A stretch of DNA of 64,000 nt from Streptomyces sp. NBC_01237 (lineage in GTDB: Bacteria; Actinomycetota; Actinomycetes; Streptomycetales; Streptomycetaceae), in NCBI RefSeq assembly GCF_035917275.1, contig NZ_CP108508.1, positions 7,874,001-7,938,000 of the forward strand. The letters run 5' to 3'. This document shows positions 1 through 15,312 of the stretch, piece by piece. The notes beneath the pieces are model-generated. The model was given only the letters and a program-made list of their open reading frames with translations. It was not told the origin of the DNA and ran no database searches. Positions within the stretch are counted from its first letter, which is position 1. Every line of letters begins with the position of its first letter. Position numbers and translations under genes: made by a program.

Positions 1-2931
1 CGGAGGCTGAGGCCAGCTTCGTCTCGACGAGCTCGGCGAGTGCCGCGACCGTGGGGGCGTGGAAGACCTCCCGGACCGAAACTCGAATGGACAGGTCCTT
101 GCGCAGCCGTGAGGTGAGCTGCGTCGCCAGCAGGGAGTCTCCACCCAGCTTGAAGAAGTCGTGCTGCCTGGCGGGCTGGGAGATGCCGAGCACTTCCTCG
201 AAGACACGTGCCACGGCGGCTTCGGTAGTCGTCCCCGGCTCCTCCAGCAGCACTTCGGGATCGACGTCCGCTACAGCCACCCGCTCGATCTGCACCGGCT
301 CCTCAGCTGTGGGGTCCAGCCGGAACCTGGTGCGCTGGAACGGGTAGGTGGGCAGCGCGATGCGTCGTCTCGCAGCTCCGGAGTGGACTCCGTGCCAGTC
401 GAGGTCGTGGCCGGCGCCCCAGAGGGAGCCCGCCGAGCCGAGAATGTGCTCAAGATCGGAGACCGGCGCCGAGGGGTGGGGCAAGCTTGAGACGACGAGG
501 TGGTCCTTCCTGAGATCCGGATGCCTGCGGACCAGCGTGGTCATGCTGCGTCCTGGCCCCACTTCGAGGATCGTTTTGTTGTCGGCATCGAGCAGTGTCG
601 AGACGACGTCACCGAACCGCACGGTGCTGCGCATGTGGTTCACCCAGTACTGCGGGGTGGTCAGCCGATCCGGGTCCATCAGACGGCCGTCGCTGTCGGA
701 GACGAACGGGACGACCGGTCGGCCGAACTCGACGGACGCCAAGTAGTCGGCGAATCGCCCGGTGATCGAGTCCACCAGCGAGGAGTGACCGGCGCCCGGG
801 ATGTGCAGCCGGCGAACGTCGACTCCGTCCTTCTCCAACCGTGCGGCCAGTTCCACGACCGCCGTCATCGGTCCGGACACCACACACTGGTCGGGTCCGT
901 TCACTGCTCCGAGCGAGACTCCGTCCGTCAGGAGCCCGGACACTTCGGACTCCGGCAGAGAGACCGCGAGCATTCCTCCACTCGGCAGCGTTTCGAGCAG
1001 TCGACTGCGGCAGGTCACGACCGCCGCCGCGTCGGCCAGGGTGAAGACCCCGGCCACACATGCTGCCGCGTAGCTTCCGAGGCTCTGACCGGCGACCACG
1101 TCCGGCGTGATCCCCCATGACTCCCACAGCCGGTACAGGGCCATCTCGACACTGAAGATCGCCGCGTGCGCGACCGGCAACTCCGCGAAGTCCGTCCCCG
1201 CCGACGAGGATGCCTCGCCGAAGAGGACATCGGGCAGCGAGACATCGAGATGGGGAGCGAACGCCGCCGCGCATGAGTCGAAGGACGCCCTGAAGGCCTC
1301 CTCATGGAGGTAGAGCTCCCGGGCCATGCCCAGCTTCTGGCCCCCATGACCGGGAAAGACCATGGCGACCGAACGATCGGTCCCCCTGACAGGCTCGACC
1401 GGGGCGGAATCGGTGTCGGCCAGCCGCGCCACGAGATCGTGCCCGGTCGAGGCGACGAAGGCCTGCCGGTACGGATGGCCCTGACGGCCCATCTGGGTGG
1501 TCCAGGCCACGTCCGCGAGGTCCGTGGCGGGGTGCTTCTTGAGGTGCTCGGCGAGCCGACTGCGTGCGTCGGACAGGGCCGGACGCGACTTGGCCGAGAT
1601 CACCACCAGCTGGGACGGCTTCTCCGCCGTCGTGCGGGGGACCGGCGGCGCCTCTTCAAGCAGCACGTGGGCGTTGGTGCCGCCGACGCCGATGGCGTTG
1701 ACCGCTGCCCGGCGAGGAGCACCGTGGGACTCCCACTCGCGCAGTGCCGCGTTCACCCGGAACGGAGAGTTCTCGAAGTCGATCTCCGGATTGGGCGTCT
1801 CGAAGTTCAGGCTCGGCGGTATCAGCCGGTGGCGCAGTGCCAGGATCGTCTTGATCAGGCCGGCGACCCCGGCGGCTGCATCGGAATGGCCGATGTTGGT
1901 CTTGAGCGAACCGATCCAGATCGGACCCCGCGGTCGATCGGCGACCAGCCCCGGCCCGTACGCCGCGGTGAGCGCGGCGACCTCGATCGGATCACCCAAT
2001 CGCGTGCCCGTGCCGTGGGTCTCGACATAGGAAACGGTGTCCGGACCGATCTCCGCGATCTTCAACGCGGTCCGCATCACCTCGGCCTGCCCCGACACGC
2101 TCGGCGCCGTGAATCCGATCTTGTCGTGACCGTCGTTGTTCACCGCGGTGCCTATCAGCACGGCGTGAATCGTGTTCCCGTCCGCTACCGCGTCCTCCAG
2201 GCGCTTCAGGACCACGATGCCCACCGCGTCGCCGCCCACCGAACCGCTGGCGGCAGCGTCGAACGCCCGGCAGTGTCCATCGCCGGACATCGCCCCGTCC
2301 TCGGTGTACTCGGCTACGGGCGTCGGTATGTGGACACTGGCCCCGCCGGCCAGCGCCATGTCGCAGTCACCCGCCAGCAGCGCCTGTGCGGCCTGGTGGA
2401 CGGCCACCAGCGACGTGGAGCAGGCGGTCTGCACGGTGACGGCGGGACCCCGGAGGCCGAGCTGATAGGCGACGCGCGTGGTCAGAAAGGCGATGCCGGT
2501 GCCGAATCCGAGCATCATCTCGCTCGGATTCCCCAGCCGGTCCCGCACGGCACGCAGCGACTCCAGGTGGCCCGTCTGGCTGCCGCCCGCGTAGACGCCG
2601 ATGGGCCCGGGGAAACGTGCCGGGTCCTCTCCCGCGCATTCGAGAGCCTCGACCGCGCATTCCATGAAGAGGCGATGCTGCGGATCGATGATCAGGGATT
2701 CTCTTGGCGCGTAGCCGAAGTAGTCCGAGTCGAAGCAGTCGGGATCGCCGAGCTCGGCGAACGCGGGACGGTGCGACACGTCGCCCGAAACCCGTACAGG
2801 TTTGACCGACTCCGTACCCTGAGCCAGGTTCTGCCAGAACCCGTCCAGGTCCTCCGCCTCCGGGAAGCGGCCCGCCATCCCGATGACGGCGATATGCGAA
2901 GGGTTCACCTCGAAGGTGTCGCCGTCGGTCA

Positions 2932-2932
<1 letters not shown>
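1..2932 (-). CDS. Type I polyketide synthase module (KS-AT-carrier), partial at its C-terminus
   Basis: The gene encodes one minimal elongation module of a modular PKS. A ketosynthase domain at about residues 13-435 shows the TACSTS active site with Cys about 171, and the downstream histidine motifs VETHGTGT and KTNIGHS. An acyltransferase at about 530-830 has its nucleophile in GQSLGSY (Ser about 615), where GHSxG is usual. A carrier domain ends the visible part, with GGDSLL and phosphopantetheine Ser about 933. No ketoreductase, dehydratase or enoylreductase fits between AT and carrier, so the new keto group should stay unreduced unless modified in trans. The ATG at 2932-2930 overlaps the upstream NRPS stop as TGATG, implying translational coupling and direct hand-over of the peptidyl chain. 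The frame is open to base 1, so more domains may follow. The family is certain; the substrate is not predicted. Confidence 0.95.
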
Positions 2933-9384
<6,452 letters not shown>

Positions 9385-9849
9385 GGCGGCTCAACCCTTC
9401 CGAATAGTCCAGGGAATGCCTCGTTCTATGGAAGAGGCCCTGCCGCCAATGCGGCATCTTCAGTGGTTGCTACAGGTCGGCGATGACACGGTCTTCGTTA
9501 ATGCCGACTTTCGGCAGGCTAGGACGGTCTGGGCTGTCCGGTGTGACGTGTCCACACATGTGGAGAACGCCAAGGGTTCTCCGGACATTAGAAATCAATA
9601 ACCTGTACAACCGTCGCGCGGCAACAGCTGATCAAGAAACGACGAACGCGGATTCCCCCTTCTCGGCTCTGGGTGGGGAGGTTCTTGAAGGGCGCACAAG
9701 GACCTCTCTGGATATCCGAAGTGCGGGTTCTGAGCTCGATTGGAGACGCTACGGTCCCTGTGGCGCGTGGTAAATCCCTCCCCAGGCTTAACGTCCAGGG
9801 ATATGGGTCCATCGAAGGATGCGGTTTCCGGCCCGTTCTCGTCCGATGG
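9385..9849. other. Intergenic region upstream of the NRPS
   Basis: No convincing gene is present. The candidate Shine-Dalgarno sequence for the NRPS lies at 9395-9401 on the minus strand. The NRPS promoter should lie here unless the IS110 insertion at about 9850 has separated the gene from it. Confidence 0.5.
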
Positions 9850-9878
9850 GGGGGGTGCCTCTATGTCCTTCGTCAAGG
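9850..9878. repeat. 29-bp direct repeat flanking IS110 copy 1, left copy
   Basis: Six G residues followed by TGCCTCTATGTCCTTCGTCA and AGG. The identical sequence occurs at 11387-11415. It may hold the recombination core. Confidence 0.85.
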
Positions 9879-9911
9879 ACGTGGCGCCGGGTGTGCGGGC
9901 TTTTGGGGTGG

Positions 9912-11126
9912 TTATGCGGCCAGGATGGCGGTGGGGGCTTTGGACTCGTAGAAGGTGCCGTCGCGGAGCATGGCGAACAGGACGCTGATGCGTTGGCGGG
10001 CGAGGCGGAGGAGTGCTTGGGTGTGGGTCTTGCCGTGGGCGCGTTGGCGATCGTAGTAGGTGCGGGAGGCGGGGTCTGCGTTCATGCAGGCGAAGGCGGA
10101 GAGGAACATCGCGCGTTTGAGCTGCCGGTTTCCTCCTCGTGGTGCGTGTTCGCCGTGGATCGAGGTCCCGGACGACTTGGTTGTGGGGGCGAGGCCGGCG
10201 TAGGAGGCGAGGTGGGCTGCGCTGGGAAACCCGGTGCCGTCGCCGACCGTGACCAGCAGGACGGCGGCGGTCCTGACTCCGACTCCGGGCATCGAGGTCA
10301 GGACCGGGTGAAGAGGGTGGGCCTCCAACAGGGTGGTGATCTGGGCTTCGAGCGCTCTGCGCTGGTCGTGGACCGCTGCGAGCGAGGCGGCCAGGGACGG
10401 GATCACGATGTCGAGGGTGCCCGTGCCGGGAACGATGACGGTCTGTTCGTCGAGGGCGTCGAAGACGTCGTCGATCAGCCTCTGTGCCATCCGCGGGGCC
10501 TTGGGCCGGATGAGTTCGACGAGTCTGCGGCGGCCGGCTTTCCTCAGGGCGTCCGGGGATCCGTATCGTTCGAGGAGCCAGGTGACGGCCCGGTGGTCCA
10601 GTCGCGGGCCCAGGACGCGCTCGAGGCTGGGGTGGAACTGGGTGAGCAGGCCGCGTATCCGGTTGCTGGTGCGGGTGGCTTCCGCGGCGAGGTCCTGGTC
10701 GAAGCCGGTCAGGACGGTGAGCTCGGCGGTGATCTCGTCGGTCAGCTCCAGCGAGCGCAGGGTGTGCGGCATGGTCCGCGCGGCATCGGCGATGACGGCC
10801 GCGTCCTTGGCGTCGGTCTTGGCCTCTCCGGGGTAGAGGTCGGCGATCCGGCGCATGGACAGGCCGGGCAGGTAGGCGACCTGGCAGCCCGCGTCCCGGG
10901 CGACGGTCAGGGGCAGAGCACCGATCGAGGCGGGCTGGTCGACAATCACCAGCACGGTGCCGAACTTCGCGGTCAGCTTGTCGAGGACGGCCCGCAGTTT
11001 CGGTTCGCTGTTGGGCATCGGCTTGTCGAAGACCTTCTTCCCGGCCGGGGTCAGCCCGTGGCCGTGATGGGCACTCTTGCCGACGTCCATGCCCAGGAAG
11101 ACGCCCACATCGCCGGTGTCGAACAT
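9912..11126 (-). CDS. IS110-family transposase
   Basis: The 404-residue DEDD recombinase catalyses RNA-guided insertion and excision in this family. The N-terminal RuvC-like domain carries FLGMDVGKSAHHG, VLVIVDQPASIG and KTDAKDAAVIAD. The C-terminal domain, with the usual catalytic serine region, carries TSMPGVGVRTAAVLL and GGNRQLKRAMFLSAFACMN. Length and motifs match intact members. ATG 11126 is chosen because GGGAGGGG lies just upstream; a longer frame to 11276 would run into the conserved non-coding region. It is closely related to the transposase at 11902-13113, with many synonymous differences, so the copies are not a fresh duplication. Probably functional. Confidence 0.95.
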   Translation of the reverse strand: MFDTGDVGVFLGMDVGKSAHHGHGLTPAGKKVFDKPMPNSEPKLRAVLDKLTAKFGTVLVIVDQPASIGALPLTVARDAGCQVAYLPGLSMRRIADLYPGEAKTDAKDAAVIADAARTMPHTLRSLELTDEITAELTVLTGFDQDLAAEATRTSNRIRGLLTQFHPSLERVLGPRLDHRAVTWLLERYGSPDALRKAGRRRLVELIRPKAPRMAQRLIDDVFDALDEQTVIVPGTGTLDIVIPSLAASLAAVHDQRRALEAQITTLLEAHPLHPVLTSMPGVGVRTAAVLLVTVGDGTGFPSAAHLASYAGLAPTTKSSGTSIHGEHAPRGGNRQLKRAMFLSAFACMNADPASRTYYDRQRAHGKTHTQALLRLARQRISVLFAMLRDGTFYESKAPTAILAA

Positions 11127-11386
11127 CGCACCCCTCCCAAGTGGTTGACCTTGCCGGCCTCGGCGGTGGCACCGTGCTCGCGCATCCACGTTATGCAGAC
11201 CTGCCGCCCGCGAGCTGCCCGGCATTGCACCGGGCCAGGCGGTGGCCGGACCTCTCATCAGCGTCTCCGACGGCACCCCACGGACCCGGCGACACCACCC
11301 CCCAGGTCATCACTTCGACAGAGGGGACACAGTCGTACCGGGCCCGGAGGCCAACGGCCCCATTGCAGGACCGCGAAAAAGATAAC
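11127..11386 (-). ncRNA. Candidate IS110 bridge (seek) RNA region, copy 1
   Basis: This non-coding segment between the element end and the transposase start is conserved in both local IS110 copies. A hairpin has stems 11217-11222 and 11230-11235 around loop CATTGCA. In copy 2 the stem changes by a compensating pair (GCCCGG/CCGGGC to GTCCGG/CCGGAC). Some IS110 elements are known to express a guide RNA from the non-coding end upstream of the transposase. RNA limits and the coding strand are inferred. Confidence 0.55.
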
Positions 11387-11415
11387 GGGGGGTGCCTCTA
11401 TGTCCTTCGTCAAGG
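11387..11415. repeat. 29-bp direct repeat flanking IS110 copy 1, right copy
   Basis: Exact match to 9850-9878. IS110 copy 2 is not followed by this sequence, so the repeat is largely outside the conserved element, apart from the G run. Confidence 0.85.
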
Positions 11416-11530
11416 TGTGACCGTGTGCCGCAGTAGGCGACTCTTGAGCACCCCGGCAACCATTCCGGCTCGGCGGGGGTCCTCCATACCAGGCCCCGCT
11501 CGGGGCCTCGACGCAAGAGGGAGGAGCGTC

Positions 11531-11866
11531 ATGGGGGTCCGCAGGGCAGCGAAAGGCGTCGGCGACTTCCTGGTCGAGGCGCTGGGAGAAGCCGTCGCCG
11601 AGGTGATCCTCAGCCTGCTCGCCTGTGCCCTGCTCGGCTGCCTGGCTCTGATCGCCTACCTGAGCTGGTCCCTCAGCCCGCGCTTCACCATCGCGGGGGC
11701 TGGGCTGCTCAGCCTCCTCCTCGCCCACGGCGCCTGGCAGACCTTCCGCACCCCCGCGAAGGGGCGCCGTCGGGGCCTCGCCGCCCTGACCGCTGTCGGT
11801 TTCACCGTGACCGCCATGACGGCCCTCTTCCTGCTGCTCTACTCCACAGGATGCGACTGCCTGTGA
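11531..11866 (+). CDS. Small membrane protein between two IS110 elements
   Basis: The protein has 111 residues and about three hydrophobic segments: VILSLLACALLGCLALIAYL near residues 24-43, FTIAGAGLLSLLLAHGAW in the middle, and a C-terminal VGFTVTAMTALFLLLYSTG. No catalytic motif or known family was recognised. ATG 11531 is preceded by GAGGAG at good spacing; the open frame reaches back to 11141 but would overlap IS110 sequence. It stands alone between IS110 copy 1 and copy 2, which end about 140 bp upstream and about 35 bp downstream. It may be a native gene isolated by the insertions or a passenger. Function is unknown. Confidence 0.65.
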   Translation: MGVRRAAKGVGDFLVEALGEAVAEVILSLLACALLGCLALIAYLSWSLSPRFTIAGAGLLSLLLAHGAWQTFRTPAKGRRRGLAALTAVGFTVTAMTALFLLLYSTGCDCL

Positions 11867-11901
11867 GGCCGTTTGGTTCAGCTACGCAAGTCCGAGGCTG
11901 G

Positions 11902-13113
11902 TCATGCGGTAGCTGTTTCGGGGACGCGTGACTCGTAGAAGGTGCCGTCGCGGAGCATGGCGAACAGGACGCTGATGCGTTGGCGGGCGAGGCGGAGGAG
12001 GGCTTGGGTATGGGTCTTGCCGCGGGCGCGTTGCTTGTCGTAGTAGGCGCGGGAGGTCGGATCGGCGTTCATGCAGGCGAAGGCGGACAGGAACATCGCC
12101 CGTTTGAGCTGCCGGTTGCCGCCTCGGGGTGCGTGTTCGCCGTGGATCGAGGTGCCCGACGACTTCGTCGTCGGCGCGAGGCCGGCGTAGGAGGCGAGGT
12201 GGGCGGCGGTGGGGAAGCTGGTGCCGTCGCCGACGGTGACCAGCAGGACAGCGGCGGTCCTGACGCCGACGCCGGGCATCGAGGTCAGGACCTGGGAAAG
12301 AGGGTGGGCCTCCAGCAGGGCGTTGATCTGGGCCTCCATCGCCCGGCGCTGGGTGTGCACGGCGGTCAGGGAAGCGGCCAGGGAGGGCACGACGATGTCC
12401 AGGGTGCTGGTGCCAGGGACGACGACGGTCTGCTCATCGAGCGCGTCGAAGACCTCGTCGATCAGCCGGGCGGCCATGCGTGGGGCCTTCGGGCGGATCA
12501 GTTCCACGAGTCTGCGGCGGCCGGCCTTGCGCAGGGCGGCCGGGGAGCCGTAACGCTCCAGGAGCCAGGTGACGGCCTGGTGGTCCAGGCGCGGTCCCAG
12601 GACGCGTTCCAGGGAGGGGTGGAACTGGGTGAGCAGGCCGCGTATCCGGTTGGAGGTGCGGGTGGCCTCGGCGGCCAGGTCCTGGTCGAAGCCGGTCAGC
12701 ACGGTCAGCTCGGCGGTGATCTCGTCGGTCAGTTCCAGCGAGCGCAGGGTGTGCGGCATGGTCCGCGCGGCATCGGCGATGACGGCCGCGTCCTTGGCGT
12801 CGGTCTTGGCCTCTCCGGGGTAGAGGTCGGCGATCCGGCGCATGGACAGGCCGGGCAGGTAGGCGACGCGGCAGCCGGCGTCGCGTGCGACGGTCAGCGG
12901 CAGGGCACCGATGGAGGCGGGCTGGTCCACGATGACCAGGACGGTGCCGAACTTCGCGGTCAGCTTGTCGAAGACGGCCCGCAGTTTCGGTTCGCTGTTG
13001 GGTAGCGGCTTGTCGAAGACCTTCTTGCCCGCCGGCGTCAGCCCATGGCCGTGGTGAGCGGACTTGCCGACGTCCAAACCGAGGAACACGCCCACGTCTT
13101 CGATCTCGAACAT
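11902..13113 (-). CDS. IS110-family transposase, second copy
   Basis: A 403-residue DEDD transposase with the same motifs as its neighbour: FLGLDVGKSAHHG, KTDAKDAAVIAD, SMPGVGVRTAAVLL and GGNRQLKRAMFLSAFACMN. The proteins differ by scattered substitutions and by unrelated C-terminal tails (SRVPETATA here, SKAPTAILAA in copy 1). ATG 13113 follows GGAAAGGG. The reading frame is intact, so it is probably active. Divergence from copy 1 in both protein and non-coding RNA region suggests two separate arrivals of related elements rather than local duplication. Confidence 0.95.
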   Translation of the reverse strand: MFEIEDVGVFLGLDVGKSAHHGHGLTPAGKKVFDKPLPNSEPKLRAVFDKLTAKFGTVLVIVDQPASIGALPLTVARDAGCRVAYLPGLSMRRIADLYPGEAKTDAKDAAVIADAARTMPHTLRSLELTDEITAELTVLTGFDQDLAAEATRTSNRIRGLLTQFHPSLERVLGPRLDHQAVTWLLERYGSPAALRKAGRRRLVELIRPKAPRMAARLIDEVFDALDEQTVVVPGTSTLDIVVPSLAASLTAVHTQRRAMEAQINALLEAHPLSQVLTSMPGVGVRTAAVLLVTVGDGTSFPTAAHLASYAGLAPTTKSSGTSIHGEHAPRGGNRQLKRAMFLSAFACMNADPTSRAYYDKQRARGKTHTQALLRLARQRISVLFAMLRDGTFYESRVPETATA

Positions 13114-13376
13114 CGTGCCCTTTCCAGGGTGTTGACGGTGCTGGCCTCGGCTCGGGTGTCGTGCTCGCGCATCCACGTTATGCAGACCTACCGCCCGCGA
13201 ACTGTCCGGCATTGCGCCGGACCGGACGGTGGCCGGACCTCTGATCAGCGTCTCCGACGAACACCCCCGGGCCCGGTGACACCACCCCCCAGGTCATTCC
13301 TTCGACAGGGGGACACAGTCATGCCGAGCCCGGAGGCCAGCGGCCCCGTTGCAGGACCGCGAAAAAGATAACGGGG
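13114..13376 (-). ncRNA. Candidate IS110 bridge (seek) RNA region, copy 2
   Basis: Counterpart of 11127-11386. The covarying hairpin has stems 13204-13209 and 13217-13222 around loop CATTGCG. Conservation in a stretch without a shared reading frame, together with the paired change, supports a structured RNA. Confidence 0.55.
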
Positions 13377-13467
13377 AAGCGGACCCTCTGGTTCGGGAGG
13401 CTCGGTCGTTCACCGGGCAGCCCGGGCCCCCGAGCCGCAGTCTGGCCCCGTGACGTGGCCGCGGAGA

Positions 13468-13510
13468 CGGCTGCAGCCGGGCGAAAGGATCTTTCGCCCG
13501 GCTGCAGCCG
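13468..13510 (-). terminator. Perfect 19-bp hairpin downstream of the LuxR gene
   Basis: Stems 13468-13486 and 13492-13510 are exact complements around the 5-base loop GGATC. It sits 31 bases past the stop of the LuxR-type gene on the minus strand. There is no T tract, as is common for Streptomyces terminators. Confidence 0.85.
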
Positions 13511-13541
13511 GAGGCGTGTGCTCCGCAGGATGGGATCGTGC

Positions 13542-14252
13542 TCAACAGTGGGCAAGCATGCACTGCTCCTCCAGCTGGAACGACCGCTGCACGAATCCCG
13601 CTTCGTAGGCGTAGATCACCGCCTGGATGCGATCGCGCAGGTCAAGTTTGTTCAAGATGCCCTGCACATGTGACTTGACGGTCGACTCGGCCACGTTGAG
13701 CGCAGCGGCGATTTCTGGGTTGGAGAGCCCCTGGATCATGAGTTCGAACACGCGGCGCTCGCGCTTGGTCAGATTCAGCACCTGCTTCCCCGCTGTCCCG
13801 CTGGCTCCTTTGAGACTTACCGACGCTCGAGCCAAACTGCCGGCCAAGTCACTGCGTACTGGAAGGTAACCAGCGGCGGTAACTCGGATGGCGGCGACAA
13901 GCTCGGCCGAACTCATGCGTCGGTCCAGCACGATGCATCGGTCGATGCGCAGGAGTTCGATGTCCGGGTCGTTAAGCGAGGGGAGCAGGACGATGAGATG
14001 GATGGGATTGAATTCATTGGACTGCTCTGCAAGCTTTTCGGCAAGCTCGATCGTCTGATGTGACAATGCGCGCTCACTGCGGAGAACCACATTAGGTCTC
14101 AGTGTGGAGATCATTCTTTGCGCCGTAGCCGCAGAGGGAGCGTCTCCGACAATAGAGATTCCCCGGTCATTGTTGAGGAGGGCAATCAGGCCGGCGCATT
14201 CCAATTGGTCTTCACATACTAAAAAAACGCCAATACTCTCTTGTTCGGCCAT
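13542..14252 (-). CDS. LuxR/NarL-type regulator with a degenerate receiver domain
   Basis: The 236-residue protein has a response-regulator-like N-terminal half (about 1-135) and a LuxR-type helix-turn-helix at about 160-225, with LTKRERRVFELMIQGLSN and VAESTVKSHVQGILNKL. At the normal phospho-acceptor site (RPDVVLMDxxMP in typical members) it reads RPNVVLRSERALS, so the aspartate is missing; the acidic pair is weak too. It is therefore an atypical, probably phosphorylation-independent regulator, a kind often found in Streptomyces antibiotic clusters. ATG 14252 follows GAGGGAA. Residue 11 is a TTA leucine (14220-14222), implying bldA control. As the only regulator near the synthetase it is the best candidate for pathway control, though two IS elements now separate them. 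Confidence 0.9.
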   Translation of the reverse strand: MAEQESIGVFLVCEDQLECAGLIALLNNDRGISIVGDAPSAATAQRMISTLRPNVVLRSERALSHQTIELAEKLAEQSNEFNPIHLIVLLPSLNDPDIELLRIDRCIVLDRRMSSAELVAAIRVTAAGYLPVRSDLAGSLARASVSLKGASGTAGKQVLNLTKRERRVFELMIQGLSNPEIAAALNVAESTVKSHVQGILNKLDLRDRIQAVIYAYEAGFVQRSFQLEEQCMLAHC

Positions 14253-14595
14253 CTGTTTCCCTCGCTTTTCCGGAAAGGCTCGACGGACTGACTTACCTTA
14301 ACTTGTGTGATGCATGGATTCAAGCGTGTTTCGCGCCACCCCGTCAGATTCGAAAGGTCGATCTTGTCCAGAATGGTGCAGTGTGGATGCGGGTGAGAAG
14401 CGCAAGAGAATTCCCAGAATGAGGTGGGGCTACTGCGTTTGCCTGCTCGGCCCTAGTGACCTGAGTCAGAGAGCATTTTCAGTGTGGCCACTGATCAGGT
14501 GACGGGCCAGTGTGAGGTCGGGTGGGCAACGGACACGGCCCCCGTGCCGTTGAGGGAGGTGTTCGACGTCTCAACTCAGCAGCACTGGAGCCCTC
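14253..14595. other. Intergenic region upstream of the LuxR gene
   Basis: No supported gene. It must contain the LuxR promoter. It is less GC-rich than its surroundings, as expected for regulatory DNA. Confidence 0.5.
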
Positions 14596-14814
14596 TTGGT
14601 TCCCTATCCTGCCGCACTCGACCTGCCCCACGCCTTGGTCGAGTGGGTCACGATGCTCATCGTCACCCGCGAGGGTGACCGGCGGTGCAAACTTCCGCCG
14701 CACCGCCGCGCGCTGGTCGCACTCGTATACCTGCGCCGCCACGACACCCTCGCCCAGATCGCCGCAGCCTTCGGGATATCCGTCGGTACCGCCCACGCCT
14801 CAGTCAGCCGTTGA
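14596..14814 (+). pseudogene. Truncated IS5-type transposase N-terminus
   Basis: Seventy-two residues match the usual beginning of Streptomyces IS5-like DDE transposases: [40 protein letters not shown] and [13 protein letters not shown], which is the N-terminal helix-turn-helix. The frame then stops, and neither the DDE catalytic domain nor the far end of the element is present. The breakpoint at about 14808-14814 abuts the last gene of the conjugative block, so this insertion or a later deletion truncated that block. Confidence 0.8.
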
Positions 14815-15233
14815 TCGGCGGCCGGGGCGGAGGCCCAGCGGCGCCGGCGAGTCTCGGCGGCCAGGGTCACCGCGCAACTGACGGCCGCTTCCGGGGCCAG
14901 GGCGGTCAGCCCGCGAGCCGCCCCGGTACGGAGGTCCGCCGAGGCGGTGGCGAGGAAGGCGAGCTGCTGCAGGCGCATGACCGTCTCGGTCAGTTCCACG
15001 CTCTCGTAGAGTCGTTCGCTCTGGATCGCCTTGATCGCGGACTGGGTGTCGGCTGCCAGGCGCAGCGCCGAGTCGGCGTGGGTGTCCGGCCCGGACGGGG
15101 CGGTGGTGCGCAGGTGGAGGTCGAGTGCGTCGTTGTGCTGGGTGTACTGGTCGGCCAGGTGGAGCAGCCGCTCGACGGGGGTGGGCGGCGGCGGGACATC
15201 GAACAGCAGGGCTTCGGCGGGTGGCTCGGTCAT
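14604..15233 (-). CDS. Hypothetical protein, C-terminus truncated by a transposase remnant
   Basis: The frame starts with [20 protein letters not shown] and encodes an alpha-helical protein ([20 protein letters not shown], then [19 protein letters not shown]). Only residues to about 139 look native; the last 70 are antisense to the IS5 fragment at 14596-14814. The gene therefore seems cut by the insertion and its true end is lost. It follows the coupling ATPase by 79 bases in the same direction and was probably part of the transfer operon. No family was recognised. Confidence 0.55.
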   Translation of the reverse strand: MTEPPAEALLFDVPPPPTPVERLLHLADQYTQHNDALDLHLRTTAPSGPDTHADSALRLAADTQSAIKAIQSERLYESVELTETVMRLQQLAFLATASADLRTGAARGLTALAPEAAVSCAVTLAAETRRRRWASAPAADQRLTEAWAVPTDIPKAAAIWARVSWRRRYTSATSARRCGGSLHRRSPSRVTMSIVTHSTKAWGRSSAAG

Positions 15234-15312
15234 GAGCGCCGCCGTGCGGGCGGGCGGGGGCGATGAGTCTCTTCTCCAGTCGAGTGGGGCGGGGCCGCGG
15301 GTGCGGTGACGG

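Larger units (their letters stand above)
9850..11390 (-). mobile_element. IS110-family insertion sequence, copy 1
   Basis: The element contains a full-length IS110-type transposase on the minus strand and about 260 bases of conserved non-coding sequence upstream of it. The upstream end is set by comparison with copy 2: similarity stops at GATAACGGGG (11390 here, 13376 there). The other end is uncertain. A 29-bp direct repeat at 9850-9878 and 11387-11415 flanks the element. IS110 elements usually lack terminal inverted repeats, and none is seen. Confidence 0.8.
11867..13376 (-). mobile_element. IS110-family insertion sequence, copy 2
   Basis: Same organisation and orientation as copy 1. The right end at 13376 is the point where similarity to copy 1 stops. 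The left end was not resolved and lies between the membrane-protein stop at 11866 and the transposase stop at 11902. No flanking direct repeat was seen. Confidence 0.75.

Noticed and set aside
9819..11420. A 533-codon plus-strand frame across the first IS110 element
   Set aside because: It is antisense to an intact transposase and has a glycine/valine-rich mirror composition.
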